A stretch of 64,000 nucleotides of DNA from CAMDHY01 sp046156265 (GTDB lineage Bacteria > Pseudomonadota > Alphaproteobacteria > Rhizobiales > Segnochrobactraceae): assembly GCF_046156265.1 (NCBI RefSeq), contig NZ_JAWDIR010000006.1, positions 12,464 through 76,463 on the forward strand, read 5' to 3'. Positions 1 to 8,343 of the stretch are shown piece by piece (positions within the stretch are counted from its first letter, which is position 1; every line of letters begins with the position of its first letter). Below the pieces are notes generated by a model. The model was given only the letters and a program-made list of their open reading frames with translations. It was not told the origin of the DNA and made no database searches. Both the position numbers and the translations under genes were made by a program.

Positions 1-611
1 ATCGCCTCGTGGTGCGCGAGCTTTCCCAGCGCTTCAGCACCAGCGCGATGCCGGTCCGGGAGGCGCTTCGGCAACTCGTCAACGACGAGGCGCTGATCGA
101 TCACCCGAACCGCGGCGTCTCGGTGCCGGACGTGGACGTCGCCCAGGTCGCTGATCTCTTCCGCATCCGCTGCGCCATCGAGGGGTCGGCGGCCGAGTGG
201 GCGGCCTCGACCATCAGCCCCGAGGAGCGCCGGGAAATCCATGCGATCAACGAGGCGATGAAGCTCTGCGTGCAGTCGGGTGGCGTCGCGGACTATCTCG
301 CCCTCAACCGCCGCTTCCACTTCACGATCTACCGGGCGGCGCGCTCGCAGGGGCTCTTGCCGATCATCGAGAGGCTGTGGCTGCGCGCCGGCCCGCTCCT
401 CAACGTCATGAGACAGGAGGCGACGATCCGCCAGGGCCTCGACCACCACACCGAGATCCTGGAGGCGCTCGACATCGGCGACGGTGCCCGCGCCCGCCGC
501 GCCGTCAGCGCCGACATCTCGGACGCCGGCAACATCATCCAGCGCGCCGTGCCCCACTGGGACGCCGGCCGTCGCCACCGCGTCCCGAGACCCTCCGCCG
601 AGACCGTCTGA
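1..611 (+). CDS. GntR-family regulator, FCD subgroup (5' end outside window)
   Basis: The reading frame is already open at base 3, and the first GTG at 9 lies inside a typical GntR winged-helix sequence (RELSQRFSTSAMPVREALRQL region), so the true start is upstream of the window. The N-terminal half ends with the recognition helix. The rest is an all-helical FCD ligand-binding domain with the usual metal-binding histidines (NRRFHFTIY and DHHTEIL). FCD regulators usually sense small carboxylic acids. The gene ends 12 bases from the tail of a second, oppositely oriented GntR gene. Its target is not visible here. Confidence 0.9.
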   Translation, partial: RLVVRELSQRFSTSAMPVREALRQLVNDEALIDHPNRGVSVPDVDVAQVADLFRIRCAIEGSAAEWAASTISPEERREIHAINEAMKLCVQSGGVADYLALNRRFHFTIYRAARSQGLLPIIERLWLRAGPLLNVMRQEATIRQGLDHHTEILEALDIGDGARARRAVSADISDAGNIIQRAVPHWDAGRRHRVPRPSAETV

Positions 612-623
612 CGCTGTCGCCGG

Positions 624-1313
624 TCACAGCCGCCGGTGCAGCGCCCGCTGGGTGAGGTCGTTGAGGAAATCGAGCAGGCGCGCCGCCCCGTCGGCCGCGC
701 CGGCGGCGTCACCCGCCGCGATCGCCCGCAAGGTCACCGCGTGCAGGCGGGCGCCGGTGTCGAAGGTGCCGGTGTCCTCGATATAGGCGTACCAGAACCG
801 CCGCGACAGGCCGTGGATGACGCCGATGGTCTTGGCGAGCACGGCGTTGCGCGCCGCCCGCGCCTCGATCTCGTGGATCGACCGGTTGGCGGCGAGGTAG
901 CCCGCCTGGTCCGCCGCTGCTGCGGCCGCCACGATGGCGTCGGCGAGCCGCAGCATCTCCGCCCGCTCGGCGGCGTTGGCGCGCTCGGCGGCGAGGCGCA
1001 CCACGAGGTCCTCCAGCGAGCGCCGCACCTCGAGAAGCTCGATCTGGCGCATCACGTCGATCGAGCTCACCAGCGCGCCGCGGCGCGGGTGGATCTCGAC
1101 GAAGCCCTCGTTGCGCAGCCGCTGCAGAGCCTCGCGGACCGGCGTGCGGCCGCACTTCAGCTCCTCGGCCAGACCGTTCTCCGAGATCATCGAGCCCGGC
1201 GGCAGCGCCCGCGTGACGATCATCTCCTCGATGCGGCGATAGGCGAACTCGGCGAGCGATTCCGGCGCCGCGTCGGGGGTGGGCGGTGTCGGGGAGAGGT
1301 TCGGGACCGGCAT
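624..1313 (-). CDS. GntR-family transcriptional regulator (FCD subgroup)
   Basis: This protein of 229 residues starts MPVPNLSPTP at the ATG at 1313. An N-terminal winged helix carries the canonical GRTPVREALQRL recognition segment, followed by an FCD domain (NRSIHEIEARAARN and GARLHAV contain likely metal-binding histidines). It is divergent from the FAD oxidoreductase operon starting at 1446, with a perfect inverted repeat at 1374-1391 between them. The natural inference is that it is the local regulator of the 1446-11690 catabolic operon and of itself. Longer in-frame starts exist upstream, but the residues there do not look like GntR sequence. Confidence 0.9.
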   Translation of the reverse strand: MPVPNLSPTPPTPDAAPESLAEFAYRRIEEMIVTRALPPGSMISENGLAEELKCGRTPVREALQRLRNEGFVEIHPRRGALVSSIDVMRQIELLEVRRSLEDLVVRLAAERANAAERAEMLRLADAIVAAAAAADQAGYLAANRSIHEIEARAARNAVLAKTIGVIHGLSRRFWYAYIEDTGTFDTGARLHAVTLRAIAAGDAAGAADGAARLLDFLNDLTQRALHRRL

Positions 1314-1373
1314 CGAGCCACCTGCTGCACGGGGTGCGACGCCCGCAACATACGACTTGACCATCAATCGGCA

Positions 1374-1391
1374 CAACTGATATGTCAGTTG
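1374..1391. promoter_or_regulatory. Candidate GntR operator (7-bp inverted repeat, 4-bp spacer)
   Basis: CAACTGA-TATG-TCAGTTG is a perfect dyad in the 132-bp gap between the divergent gntR gene (start 1313) and the FAD oxidoreductase (start 1446). Its length and symmetry fit FCD-type GntR operators. It lies where it could control both promoters. Binding by the adjacent regulator is inference. Confidence 0.55.
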
Positions 1392-1445
1392 CATAGCAAG
1401 GACGGCGCGACCGCAAGCGCCGCCGGTTCGGGTCGAGGAAACGCC

Positions 1446-2774
1446 GTGATCGATCGCCGTCCCCGCGAGCGCCTGGATGTCGACGTCGCCGTTCTCGGCG
1501 GCGGTGCGGCCGGCGTCGCGGCGGCGGTGGCCGCGGCCGGGCAGGGGCTCCGCGTCGCCCTGATCGAGCGCTACGGCTTCTGCGGCGGCGGTGCGGTGGC
1601 CGGTCACTCGGGCACGATCTGCGGCCTCTACGAGGCGAGCGACGACGCGGGCGCCCCGCCGCGCCAGGTCGTCTTCGGCTTTGCCGCCAGCTTCGCCGAC
1701 CGCCTCCAGGCGATGGGCGGCCTCGCGCCACCGGTCCGCTACGGCAAGACCTACACCCGTGTCCACGATCCGCTGGTCTGGCGCGAGACGGCCGACGCGC
1801 TCCTGGCCGAGGCGGGCGTGAAGGTGATCTTCCACGCGGTCGCGACCGGCGTCCACCTCGACGGTGACCGTGTCGACGGCCTCGAGGTATGGACCAAGCA
1901 GGGCCCGCTCGACCTGCGCGCCCCCGTCACCATCGACGCGAGCGGTGACGCCGATGTCGTCGCCATGGCCGGCCTGCCCGACTTCATCGGTGACAACGGC
2001 CGCGTGCAGAACCCGACGATGATCTTCCGCCTCATGGGCGTCGACACCGCGCGCTTCCTCGCCCGCTACGGCACCGATACCATCATGCCGGCGGAGGTGA
2101 CCGCGCTCATCCAGGAGGCCGGCGCCGGCAACAACTACCGGCTCCCGCGTGCAAAAATCTGGCTGTTCACGACGACGCGGCCCGGCGAGCTCCTGTGCAA
2201 CTGCACGCGGGTCATCGGCGCCGACGGCCGCGAGCTCAATCCCCTCCTGCGCGACGACTTCACCGAGGCCGAGATCGAGGGTCGCCTGCAGGTGCGCGAG
2301 TACGCGCGCTTCTTCCGCGACCACCTCGCCGGCTGCGAGGAGGCCTTCGTCGAGGACACCGGCGTGCAGGTCGGCGTCCGCCAGACCCGGCAGATCGAGG
2401 GCGTCGCCAAGCTCACCAATGCGGACGTCGTCGCGGGCACCAAGTTCCGCGACGGCATCGCCCGCTCGCCTTGGCCGATCGAGCTGCACGCCGGCGCCAA
2501 GCCCAAGGTCGAGTGGCTGATCGAGGACGTCTACGAGGTGCCCTACGGCTGCTTCGTGCCCGTCCAAGGCGAGGGGCTCATCGCCGCCGGGCGCTGCCTC
2601 TCGGCCGAGCACGAGGCCGTCGCCTCGGCCCGCGTCACCGCCCAGTGCTTCGGCTACGGCCACGCCGTCGGCCACGCCGCGGCGATTGCGGTCCGCGATC
2701 GCGTCGCCCCGCGGGCGATCGACGGCGCCGACCTCCGCCTCCTCCTCAACCGCGACGGCGCCCGCCTCGACTGA
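1446..2774 (+). CDS. FAD-dependent oxidoreductase (FAD_oxidored family)
   Basis: This is a 442-residue protein starting at a GTG preceded by GAGGAA six bases upstream. The N-terminus holds the dinucleotide-binding motif GGGAAG (residues 18-23) followed by the ALIERYGFCGG segment. A second FAD motif, the IDASGDADVVAMAG stretch, lies mid-protein. This is the family of flavoproteins that oxidise small carboxylates or act as succinate-dehydrogenase-like or thiazole-like enzymes. No signal peptide is seen, so it is cytoplasmic. It is the first gene of the operon and probably performs the first oxidation of the imported substrate, but the substrate cannot be read from sequence. Confidence 0.85.
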   Translation: MIDRRPRERLDVDVAVLGGGAAGVAAAVAAAGQGLRVALIERYGFCGGGAVAGHSGTICGLYEASDDAGAPPRQVVFGFAASFADRLQAMGGLAPPVRYGKTYTRVHDPLVWRETADALLAEAGVKVIFHAVATGVHLDGDRVDGLEVWTKQGPLDLRAPVTIDASGDADVVAMAGLPDFIGDNGRVQNPTMIFRLMGVDTARFLARYGTDTIMPAEVTALIQEAGAGNNYRLPRAKIWLFTTTRPGELLCNCTRVIGADGRELNPLLRDDFTEAEIEGRLQVREYARFFRDHLAGCEEAFVEDTGVQVGVRQTRQIEGVAKLTNADVVAGTKFRDGIARSPWPIELHAGAKPKVEWLIEDVYEVPYGCFVPVQGEGLIAAGRCLSAEHEAVASARVTAQCFGYGHAVGHAAAIAVRDRVAPRAIDGADLRLLLNRDGARLD

Positions 2775-2787
2775 CGAGAGTTCCGAG

Positions 2788-3531
2788 ATGATCCTGAGCG
2801 AACGACAGGGCGGCGTGATGCGGCTCACCATCGACCGGAGCGAGCGCCGCAATGCGCTCGGCACCGAGCTGATGGCCCGCCTCGCCGACGCGCTGGCCGC
2901 CGCCGACGCTGATCCAGCCGTCGGTGCCGTCGTGCTCACCGGCGCGCCGCCGGCCTTCTGCGCCGGCAGCGACCTGAAGGAGCTCGGCCGTCTCGACGTC
3001 GCCGGCATGGGCCGCCACGAGGCCGAGACCGCCGCCGTCGCCCGCGCCATCGGCGCCCTCGACGTGCCGGTCGTCGCGGCGGTGGAAGGCTATGCGCTCG
3101 GCGGTGGCTTCATCCTGGCGATCTCCTGCGATCTCGTCGTCACCGCCGCCGACACCCGCTGGCACCTGCCGGAGGTCGTCAACGGCTGGCTGCCGCCGTG
3201 GGGGCTCGGCGCGCTCGCCGCCCGCGTCGGACCGGTCCGCGCCCGCGCCCTCGTCTGGGGCGCCGAGCTGATCGACGGCACCGAGGCCCACCGCCTCGGC
3301 GTCGCCGACGTGCTCGCGCCGAAGGGTGAGGCGCTCGCCCGCGCCACCGCACTCGCCGAGCGGCTGGCGGCGCTGCCGCGCGCGGCTGCGGTGTCCACCA
3401 AGCGCTTTTTCGAGCCGCTGGTGGCGGCCGAGGGCGAGCGGCTCGACCGCGAGGCCGGCCGCCGCTTCGTCGCCGACTGCGCAAGCGCTGAAGCCCGCAC
3501 GACGCTCGCCCGCTTCACGGTGAAGGCATGA
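2788..3531 (+). CDS. Crotonase-fold enzyme (enoyl-CoA hydratase/isomerase family)
   Basis: This 247-residue protein is of normal crotonase length and starts at ATG 2788 after a GAG-type ribosome site. The oxyanion-hole segment AFCAGSDLKEL and the YALGGGFILAISCDLVV helix identify the fold. Of the two catalytic glutamates of classical hydratases, the second is present (LPEV, Glu129). The first, within GGGCELA, is replaced by Ile109 (GGGFILA). Hydration by the standard two-glutamate mechanism is therefore doubtful, and isomerase, lyase or hydrolase chemistry is possible. The stop overlaps the next start (ATGA), so it is translationally coupled to the CoA transferase. Confidence 0.88.
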   Translation: MILSERQGGVMRLTIDRSERRNALGTELMARLADALAAADADPAVGAVVLTGAPPAFCAGSDLKELGRLDVAGMGRHEAETAAVARAIGALDVPVVAAVEGYALGGGFILAISCDLVVTAADTRWHLPEVVNGWLPPWGLGALAARVGPVRARALVWGAELIDGTEAHRLGVADVLAPKGEALARATALAERLAALPRAAAVSTKRFFEPLVAAEGERLDREAGRRFVADCASAEARTTLARFTVKA

Positions 3532-5159
3532 ACACGCACGTTTCTCCCCGCGCCCCCGGCCGCAGCGCCAAGGTCGTCTCGGCCGAGGCGGCCGTCGCCG
3601 CCATCCCCGACGGCGCCACCGTCGCCTCCGTCGGCGTCATCGGCTGGATCACGCCGGACCGCGTGCTGAAGGCGCTCGGCGACCGCTTCGCCGCCACCGC
3701 CGCGCCGCGCGACCTCACCTTCTACTTCCCGTGCGGCACCGGCGACGCCCAGGGCATCCGCGGCATGGACCACGTCGCCCGCGAAGGGCTGATGAAGCGG
3801 ATCGTCTCCGGCTCCTACATCAACCCCGTCGATCCCGTCACCGGGCGCCGGCCGGAGCTGATGCGGCTCATCCGCGAGAACCGCATCGAGGCCTATTCCT
3901 GGCCGATCGGCGCCTCGATGCACTGGCTGCGCGAGGTGGCGCGCCGCGGCCCGGGCTACCTCACCCGCGTCGGCCTCGGCACCTACATCGACCCCGACCA
4001 CGGCGGCGGCCGCTTCACCGAGCGCGCCCGCGAGGAGCTCGTCCGCAAGGTCAGCTTCGAGGGCGAGGACTTCCTCTACTACCCGACCTGGCCGATCGAC
4101 GTCGCCATCCTGCGCGCCTCCAGCGCCGACGAGCACGGCAACCTCTCCTTCGAGGACGAGGCGCTGGTCTCCTCCAACATCGGCCTCGCCCTCGCCGCCA
4201 AGGCCTCGGGCGCCCGGGTGATCGCGCAGGTGCGACGCATCGTCGAGGCCGGCGCGCGGGCGGCGCCGGACGTGCGCATCCCCGGCATGCTGGTCGATGA
4301 CATCGTCGTCGACGCCGGCATGATGATGACCACCGGCACGCCCTTCGACCCCGCCTACTTTTCCGGCAAGCGCCGGCCGCTCCACGAGCTGCCGCGGCCG
4401 GAGGCCGGTCCCGACCGGCTGATCGCGGCGCGGGCGGCGCGCGAGGTCAGGCCGCGCGAGCTGTCGATCTTCGGCTTCGGCGCCGCCGCCGACATCCCCC
4501 TCGTCATGGCCGAGCAGGGCCTGTTCGACGACGGCCGCCTCGCCGACTACTGGTTCACCACCGAGCACGGCTCGTTCGGCGGCGTCGTCATGTCGGGCTG
4601 GCAGTTCTCCGCCAACATCAACCCCGACGCGATCCTCGACGGCCTCTACCAGTTCGACGTCATCGACGGTGGTCTCTGCCGGTTCGCGGCGCTCGCCTTC
4701 GCGCAGTTCGACGGCGACGGCATCGTCAACGTCAGCCGCTTCGGCACCGCCAATCCCGGCGCCGGCGGCTTCACCGACATCGCCCAGAACGCCGCCCGCC
4801 TCGTCTTCACCGGCACCTTCACGACCGCGGGTCTGGAGACGGTGATCGAGGACGGTCGGCTCCGGATCGTCCGCGACGGCAAGGTGTCGAAGTTCGTCAA
4901 GACCGCCGAGAGCATCACCTACCGCGTCCGCGACGGGGTGCGGAACCACGGCCAGCAGGCGATGATCGTCACCGAACGGGCGGTGTTCGAGGTCGCCGCG
5001 GACGGCCTCGTCCTCACCGAGATCGCCCCCGGCGTCGACGTCCGGGCGCACGTGCTCGACCGCATGGAGTACGCGCCCGTCCGCATCCTTGACCCGCTGC
5101 CGGTGATGGACCCGGCGCTGTTCACCGCACCCGCCGCGCCGCTCGCCACCGCCGTCTGA
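3528..5159 (+). CDS. Fused family I CoA transferase (YdiF/propionate CoA-transferase type)
   Basis: At 543 residues this has the length expected when the alpha and beta subunits of family I CoA transferases are fused. The catalytic glutamate is expected at EHGSFGG, Glu346, which would form the glutamyl-CoA thioester. The N-terminal half carries the CoA-binding sheet (VASVGVIGWITPDRV, FPCGTGDAQG). It overlaps the crotonase gene by four bases. It would activate the substrate acid with CoA taken from acetyl- or succinyl-CoA, consistent with a CoA-dependent route in this operon. Confidence 0.9.
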   Translation: MNTHVSPRAPGRSAKVVSAEAAVAAIPDGATVASVGVIGWITPDRVLKALGDRFAATAAPRDLTFYFPCGTGDAQGIRGMDHVAREGLMKRIVSGSYINPVDPVTGRRPELMRLIRENRIEAYSWPIGASMHWLREVARRGPGYLTRVGLGTYIDPDHGGGRFTERAREELVRKVSFEGEDFLYYPTWPIDVAILRASSADEHGNLSFEDEALVSSNIGLALAAKASGARVIAQVRRIVEAGARAAPDVRIPGMLVDDIVVDAGMMMTTGTPFDPAYFSGKRRPLHELPRPEAGPDRLIAARAAREVRPRELSIFGFGAAADIPLVMAEQGLFDDGRLADYWFTTEHGSFGGVVMSGWQFSANINPDAILDGLYQFDVIDGGLCRFAALAFAQFDGDGIVNVSRFGTANPGAGGFTDIAQNAARLVFTGTFTTAGLETVIEDGRLRIVRDGKVSKFVKTAESITYRVRDGVRNHGQQAMIVTERAVFEVAADGLVLTEIAPGVDVRAHVLDRMEYAPVRILDPLPVMDPALFTAPAAPLATAV

Positions 5160-5168
5160 TCCGCGACC

Positions 5169-5191
5169 ACTGGTCCGCTGAAGAGACCAGT
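5169..5191. promoter_or_regulatory. Intercistronic inverted repeat, FadR-like half-sites
   Basis: ACTGGTC at 5169-5175 and GACCAGT at 5185-5191 are perfect inverse copies with a 9-bp spacer. They lie in the 60-bp gap between the CoA transferase stop and the next start. The arms match the TGGTC/GACCA half-sites used by FadR-type GntR proteins, but the spacing is longer than in a FadR site. It may instead act as an RNA hairpin of seven base pairs. Confidence 0.4.
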
Positions 5192-5219
5192 TCCGCACGC
5201 ACCCCTTGGGAGGCCGCCC

Positions 5220-6314
5220 ATGATCCGAACCATCAGCGACATCCCGGTGCCGATCCTGGATGCGATCCGCCGCGGCGCGGTGCTGCCCGCCCATCCGCTG
5301 GCGCTCGACGCCTCCCGCAAGCTCGACCGCGTCCGCCAGCGCGCGCTCACCCGCTACTACATCGACGCCGGCGCCCACGGCGTCGCCGTCGGCGTCCACA
5401 CCACCCAGTTCGCCATCCGCAAGGCCGGGCTTTACGAGCCGGTGCTTGCGCTCGCCGCCGAGACGGCGACCGACTGGAGCGGCGGCAAGGCCGTCCTCGT
5501 CGCCGGCGTGACGGGGCGGACGGCGCAGGCGATCGGCGAGGCGGAGATGGCCCGCGGGCTCGGCTACCACGCGGCACTCGTCAACGTCGCCGCCTTCCGC
5601 GGCGCCGGCGAGGACGAGATCCTCGCGCACTGCCGCGCCATCGCCGGCGTCATGCCGATCATCGGCTTCGCGCTGCTCCCCGCCGTCGGCGGCATCCACC
5701 TCTCCTACGACTTCTGGCGCGGCTTCGCGGCGATCGACAATGCGGTGGCCATCAAGATGGCGCCCTTCGACCGCTACCGGACGATCGACGTGGTCCGTGC
5801 CGTCGCCGATGCCGGCGCGGAGGATCGCGTCACCCTCTACACCGGCAATGACGACCACATCGTCCTCGACCTTCTCCAGCCGTTCGTCGTGCGCGACGGC
5901 CAGGGCGGCGAGCGGCGGGTGCGCATCCGCGGCGGCCTGCTCGGCCACTGGAGCGTCTGGACGAAGTCGGCGGTGGCGATGCTGGGTCGCATCCACGCGC
6001 TCGCCGACGACGCCGACGTGCCGGCGGACCTTTTGGCGCTCGACTCCATCGTCACCGATTGCAACGGCGCGATCTACGACGCCCACCACGACCTCAGGGG
6101 CTGCATCCCCGGCTGCCTCGAGGTGCTGCGCCGGCAGGGCCTCGTCGCCGGCACCTGGTGCCTCGACCCGGCCGAGACGATGAGCCCGGGGCAGGAGGCG
6201 GCGATCGACCGCGTCTACGCCCAGTATCCCGAGATGAACGACGACGCCTTCGTCGCGGAGCACCGCGACCGCTGGCTGTCCGACCGCGGCGCCGCCCTGC
6301 CGCGCGTCGCCTGA
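5220..6314 (+). CDS. Dihydrodipicolinate synthase-family (DapA-like) protein
   Basis: This 364-residue TIM-barrel protein starts after GGGAGG at 5208-5213. It is longer than typical DapA (about 290). The Schiff-base lysine is probably Lys179 in NAVAIKMAPFDRYRT. The catalytic tyrosine motif of true DapA (PYYNKP) is replaced by LLPAVGG, so lysine biosynthesis is unlikely. A retro-aldol or dehydratase reaction on a keto acid is more plausible. In the operon it follows the CoA transferase and precedes an SDR, which fits a cleavage step in a degradative route. The exact reaction is unknown. Confidence 0.82.
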   Translation: MIRTISDIPVPILDAIRRGAVLPAHPLALDASRKLDRVRQRALTRYYIDAGAHGVAVGVHTTQFAIRKAGLYEPVLALAAETATDWSGGKAVLVAGVTGRTAQAIGEAEMARGLGYHAALVNVAAFRGAGEDEILAHCRAIAGVMPIIGFALLPAVGGIHLSYDFWRGFAAIDNAVAIKMAPFDRYRTIDVVRAVADAGAEDRVTLYTGNDDHIVLDLLQPFVVRDGQGGERRVRIRGGLLGHWSVWTKSAVAMLGRIHALADDADVPADLLALDSIVTDCNGAIYDAHHDLRGCIPGCLEVLRRQGLVAGTWCLDPAETMSPGQEAAIDRVYAQYPEMNDDAFVAEHRDRWLSDRGAALPRVA

Positions 6315-6353
6315 TCCATCCGTTTCGACCAACAAGACGCCCGGGAGGACCCC

Positions 6354-7418
6354 ATGCTCGACCGATCCGCGACCCCGGTCACCCTCGACCCCTCGATGTT
6401 CCCGACCCACTTCGAGGACGTCGCCCACCTCGAGGACTTCATGTCGACGCCGACGGCGGCGCTGGTCGCGGACCTCGCCCGCATCGACGGCGACGTCATC
6501 ATCCTCGGCGTCGCCGGCAAGGTCGGCATCTGCCTCGCCCGGATGATCAAGCGCGCCGCTCCCGACAAGCGCGTCGTCGGCGTCGCCCGCTTCTCCGAGG
6601 CCGGCCTCGCCGAGAACCTCGAGCGCGCCGGCGTCGAGACGATGCGCTGCGATCTTCTGGACGAGAAGGCCGTCGGCGAGCTGCCGAAGCTGAAGAACGT
6701 CATCTACATGGCCGGCCTGAAGTTCGACTACAAAGGCCGCGAGGACCTGCTCTGGGCGATGAACGTGCTGGCGCCTGCGATCGTCGCCAAGCACTTCGCC
6801 GGCTCGCGTATCGTCGCGTTCTCGACCATCCACGTCTATCCGTGGGCGAACCCGCTGCACGGCGGCGTCACCGAGGCCTCGCCGCCGTTCGCGCGGCCCG
6901 GCGAGTACGCCAACTCCGTCGTCGGCCGCGAGCGCGTCTTCCAGCACTACTCGCGCCTGACCGACACCCCCGGCCGCATCGCCCGCCTCGTCTACGCGAT
7001 CGACATGCGCTACGGCGTCTTCCAGGAGATCGCCGGCTGGGTGCTGAACCGCAAGCCGGTGCCGCTCGCGACTGGCCACGTCAACGTCATCTGGCAGGGC
7101 GACGCCGCCGCCCAGATCGCCCGCCTGCTTCTCCACTGCGAGGTGCCGTCGTCGCCGATCAACATCGGCGGGCCGGAGTGCGTCAGCGTCCGCCGCATCG
7201 CCACCGCCTTCGGCGAGCACTTCGGCATCGAGCCGAATTTCGTCGGCGAGGAGCAAGCCGACTGCCTCTACGTCAACTGCGACGCGGCCGCCGACCTCCT
7301 CGGCAACCCGGTGGTGCCGATCAACACCATGGTCCGCTGGGTCGCGGAATGGGTGAAGAGCGGCAAGGACGCCTACGGCAAGCCGAGCAAGTTCGAGGTC
7401 CGCTCCGGCGTCTTCTGA
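6354..7418 (+). CDS. NAD-dependent epimerase/dehydratase-like SDR
   Basis: This 354-residue extended-SDR protein has GVAGKVG at residues 52-58 as the nucleotide-binding loop. It is preceded by an unusual leader of about 45 residues (HFEDVAHLEDFMSTPTAAL). The downstream Rossmann features are normal, including DLLDEKA and a VFSTIHVYPW-type strand. At the catalytic YxxxK position the sequence reads YANSV, with Tyr185 but Val189 in place of lysine, so classical SDR proton relay is lost. It may use another residue or act on a pre-activated substrate. It sits 39 bases after the DapA-like gene. Confidence 0.82.
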   Translation: MLDRSATPVTLDPSMFPTHFEDVAHLEDFMSTPTAALVADLARIDGDVIILGVAGKVGICLARMIKRAAPDKRVVGVARFSEAGLAENLERAGVETMRCDLLDEKAVGELPKLKNVIYMAGLKFDYKGREDLLWAMNVLAPAIVAKHFAGSRIVAFSTIHVYPWANPLHGGVTEASPPFARPGEYANSVVGRERVFQHYSRLTDTPGRIARLVYAIDMRYGVFQEIAGWVLNRKPVPLATGHVNVIWQGDAAAQIARLLLHCEVPSSPINIGGPECVSVRRIATAFGEHFGIEPNFVGEEQADCLYVNCDAAADLLGNPVVPINTMVRWVAEWVKSGKDAYGKPSKFEVRSGVF

Positions 7419-7509
7419 GCCGGGGCAGGGGGCTCGTTCGGCCGTCCCCCGCTCGCTGCTCTTCCCACCCACGCGAAACCGCACGACCGACGCGGAGGCC
7501 CTGCCGCCC

Positions 7510-8343
7510 ATGTCGCCCACCACCCTCGACGCCGGCAACACTGCCGGCACAGCCCCGGAGCGGCGCGGTGTCGACGCGGCCGCCGTCGGCGCGTGGTTCG
7601 TCCGCGCGCTGCCGGCGGTGCTCTCGCACCTGGCGCTGCTCGCTCTCTGGCAGGTCGCGAGCATGCGCCTGCCGGCCTACATCCTGCCCTCGCCGATGGC
7701 GGTGCTCGAGACGCTCTGGCAGCCGAGCTACAACTGGGGCCTCCACATCGGCACGACTTCGGCCGAGGTGTTCGGCGGCTATGTCCTGGCCGTCGCCGTC
7801 GGCATCGCGCTGGCGCTGGCCTTCTCCTGGTTCCGGCCGCTGCGCAACCTGCTGATGCCGCTGCTCGTCACCCTCAACATGATCCCGAAGGTGGCGATGG
7901 CGCCGCTGTTCGTCGTCTGGCTGAGCTACGGCATCGTGCCGAACATGGTGATCGCCTTCACCATCTGCTTCTTCCCGATCGTGCTGACCACCGTCCGTGG
8001 CCTGAAGGAAGTCGAGCCCGATCTCCTCGACCTCGTCCGCTCCCTGCACGGCACGCGCTGGCAGGTGTTCGTCAAGATCCAGCTGCCGAGCGCGCTTCCT
8101 TACGTCTTCTCCGGCATGAAGGTCGCCGCCATCCTGGCGGTGGCCGGTGCGGTCGTCGGCGAGTTCATCGGCTCGGAGAAGGGCCTCGGCTACCTGCTCT
8201 TGAGCGTCCAGGCGAGCCTCGACACCGCCGCGATGTTCATGTCGCTGATCCTCATCACGCTGATCGGCATGGCGCTCTACGGCGCGGTGCTGGCGCTCGA
8301 AGCCGTCTGCGTCGTCGGCGACGCCCGGGCGGAGGACGCGTGA
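7510..8343 (+). CDS. ABC transporter permease, nitrate/sulfonate/taurine type (SsuC/TauC-like)
   Basis: This 277-residue membrane protein has about six hydrophobic segments after a soluble N-terminus of about 35 residues. The EAA loop (DLVRSLHGTRWQVFVKIQLPSA) contacts the ATPase. Such permeases work as homodimers with one ATPase pair and a SsuA/NMT1-type binding protein, and all three are present here (ATPase at 8343, binding protein at 10671). Its stop overlaps the ATPase start by one base. Confidence 0.92.
   Translation: MSPTTLDAGNTAGTAPERRGVDAAAVGAWFVRALPAVLSHLALLALWQVASMRLPAYILPSPMAVLETLWQPSYNWGLHIGTTSAEVFGGYVLAVAVGIALALAFSWFRPLRNLLMPLLVTLNMIPKVAMAPLFVVWLSYGIVPNMVIAFTICFFPIVLTTVRGLKEVEPDLLDLVRSLHGTRWQVFVKIQLPSALPYVFSGMKVAAILAVAGAVVGEFIGSEKGLGYLLLSVQASLDTAAMFMSLILITLIGMALYGAVLALEAVCVVGDARAEDA

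Noticed and set aside
5220..6314. Naming the DapA-like gene dapA
   Set aside because: The catalytic tyrosine motif is absent, the protein is longer, and the context is catabolic.
3090..7664. A 1524-codon open frame on the minus strand opposite the CoA-transferase operon
   Set aside because: Its translation is low-complexity (Asp/Val/Gly/Arg-rich), matches no family and mirrors well-supported plus-strand enzymes. It is a GC-rich antisense shadow.
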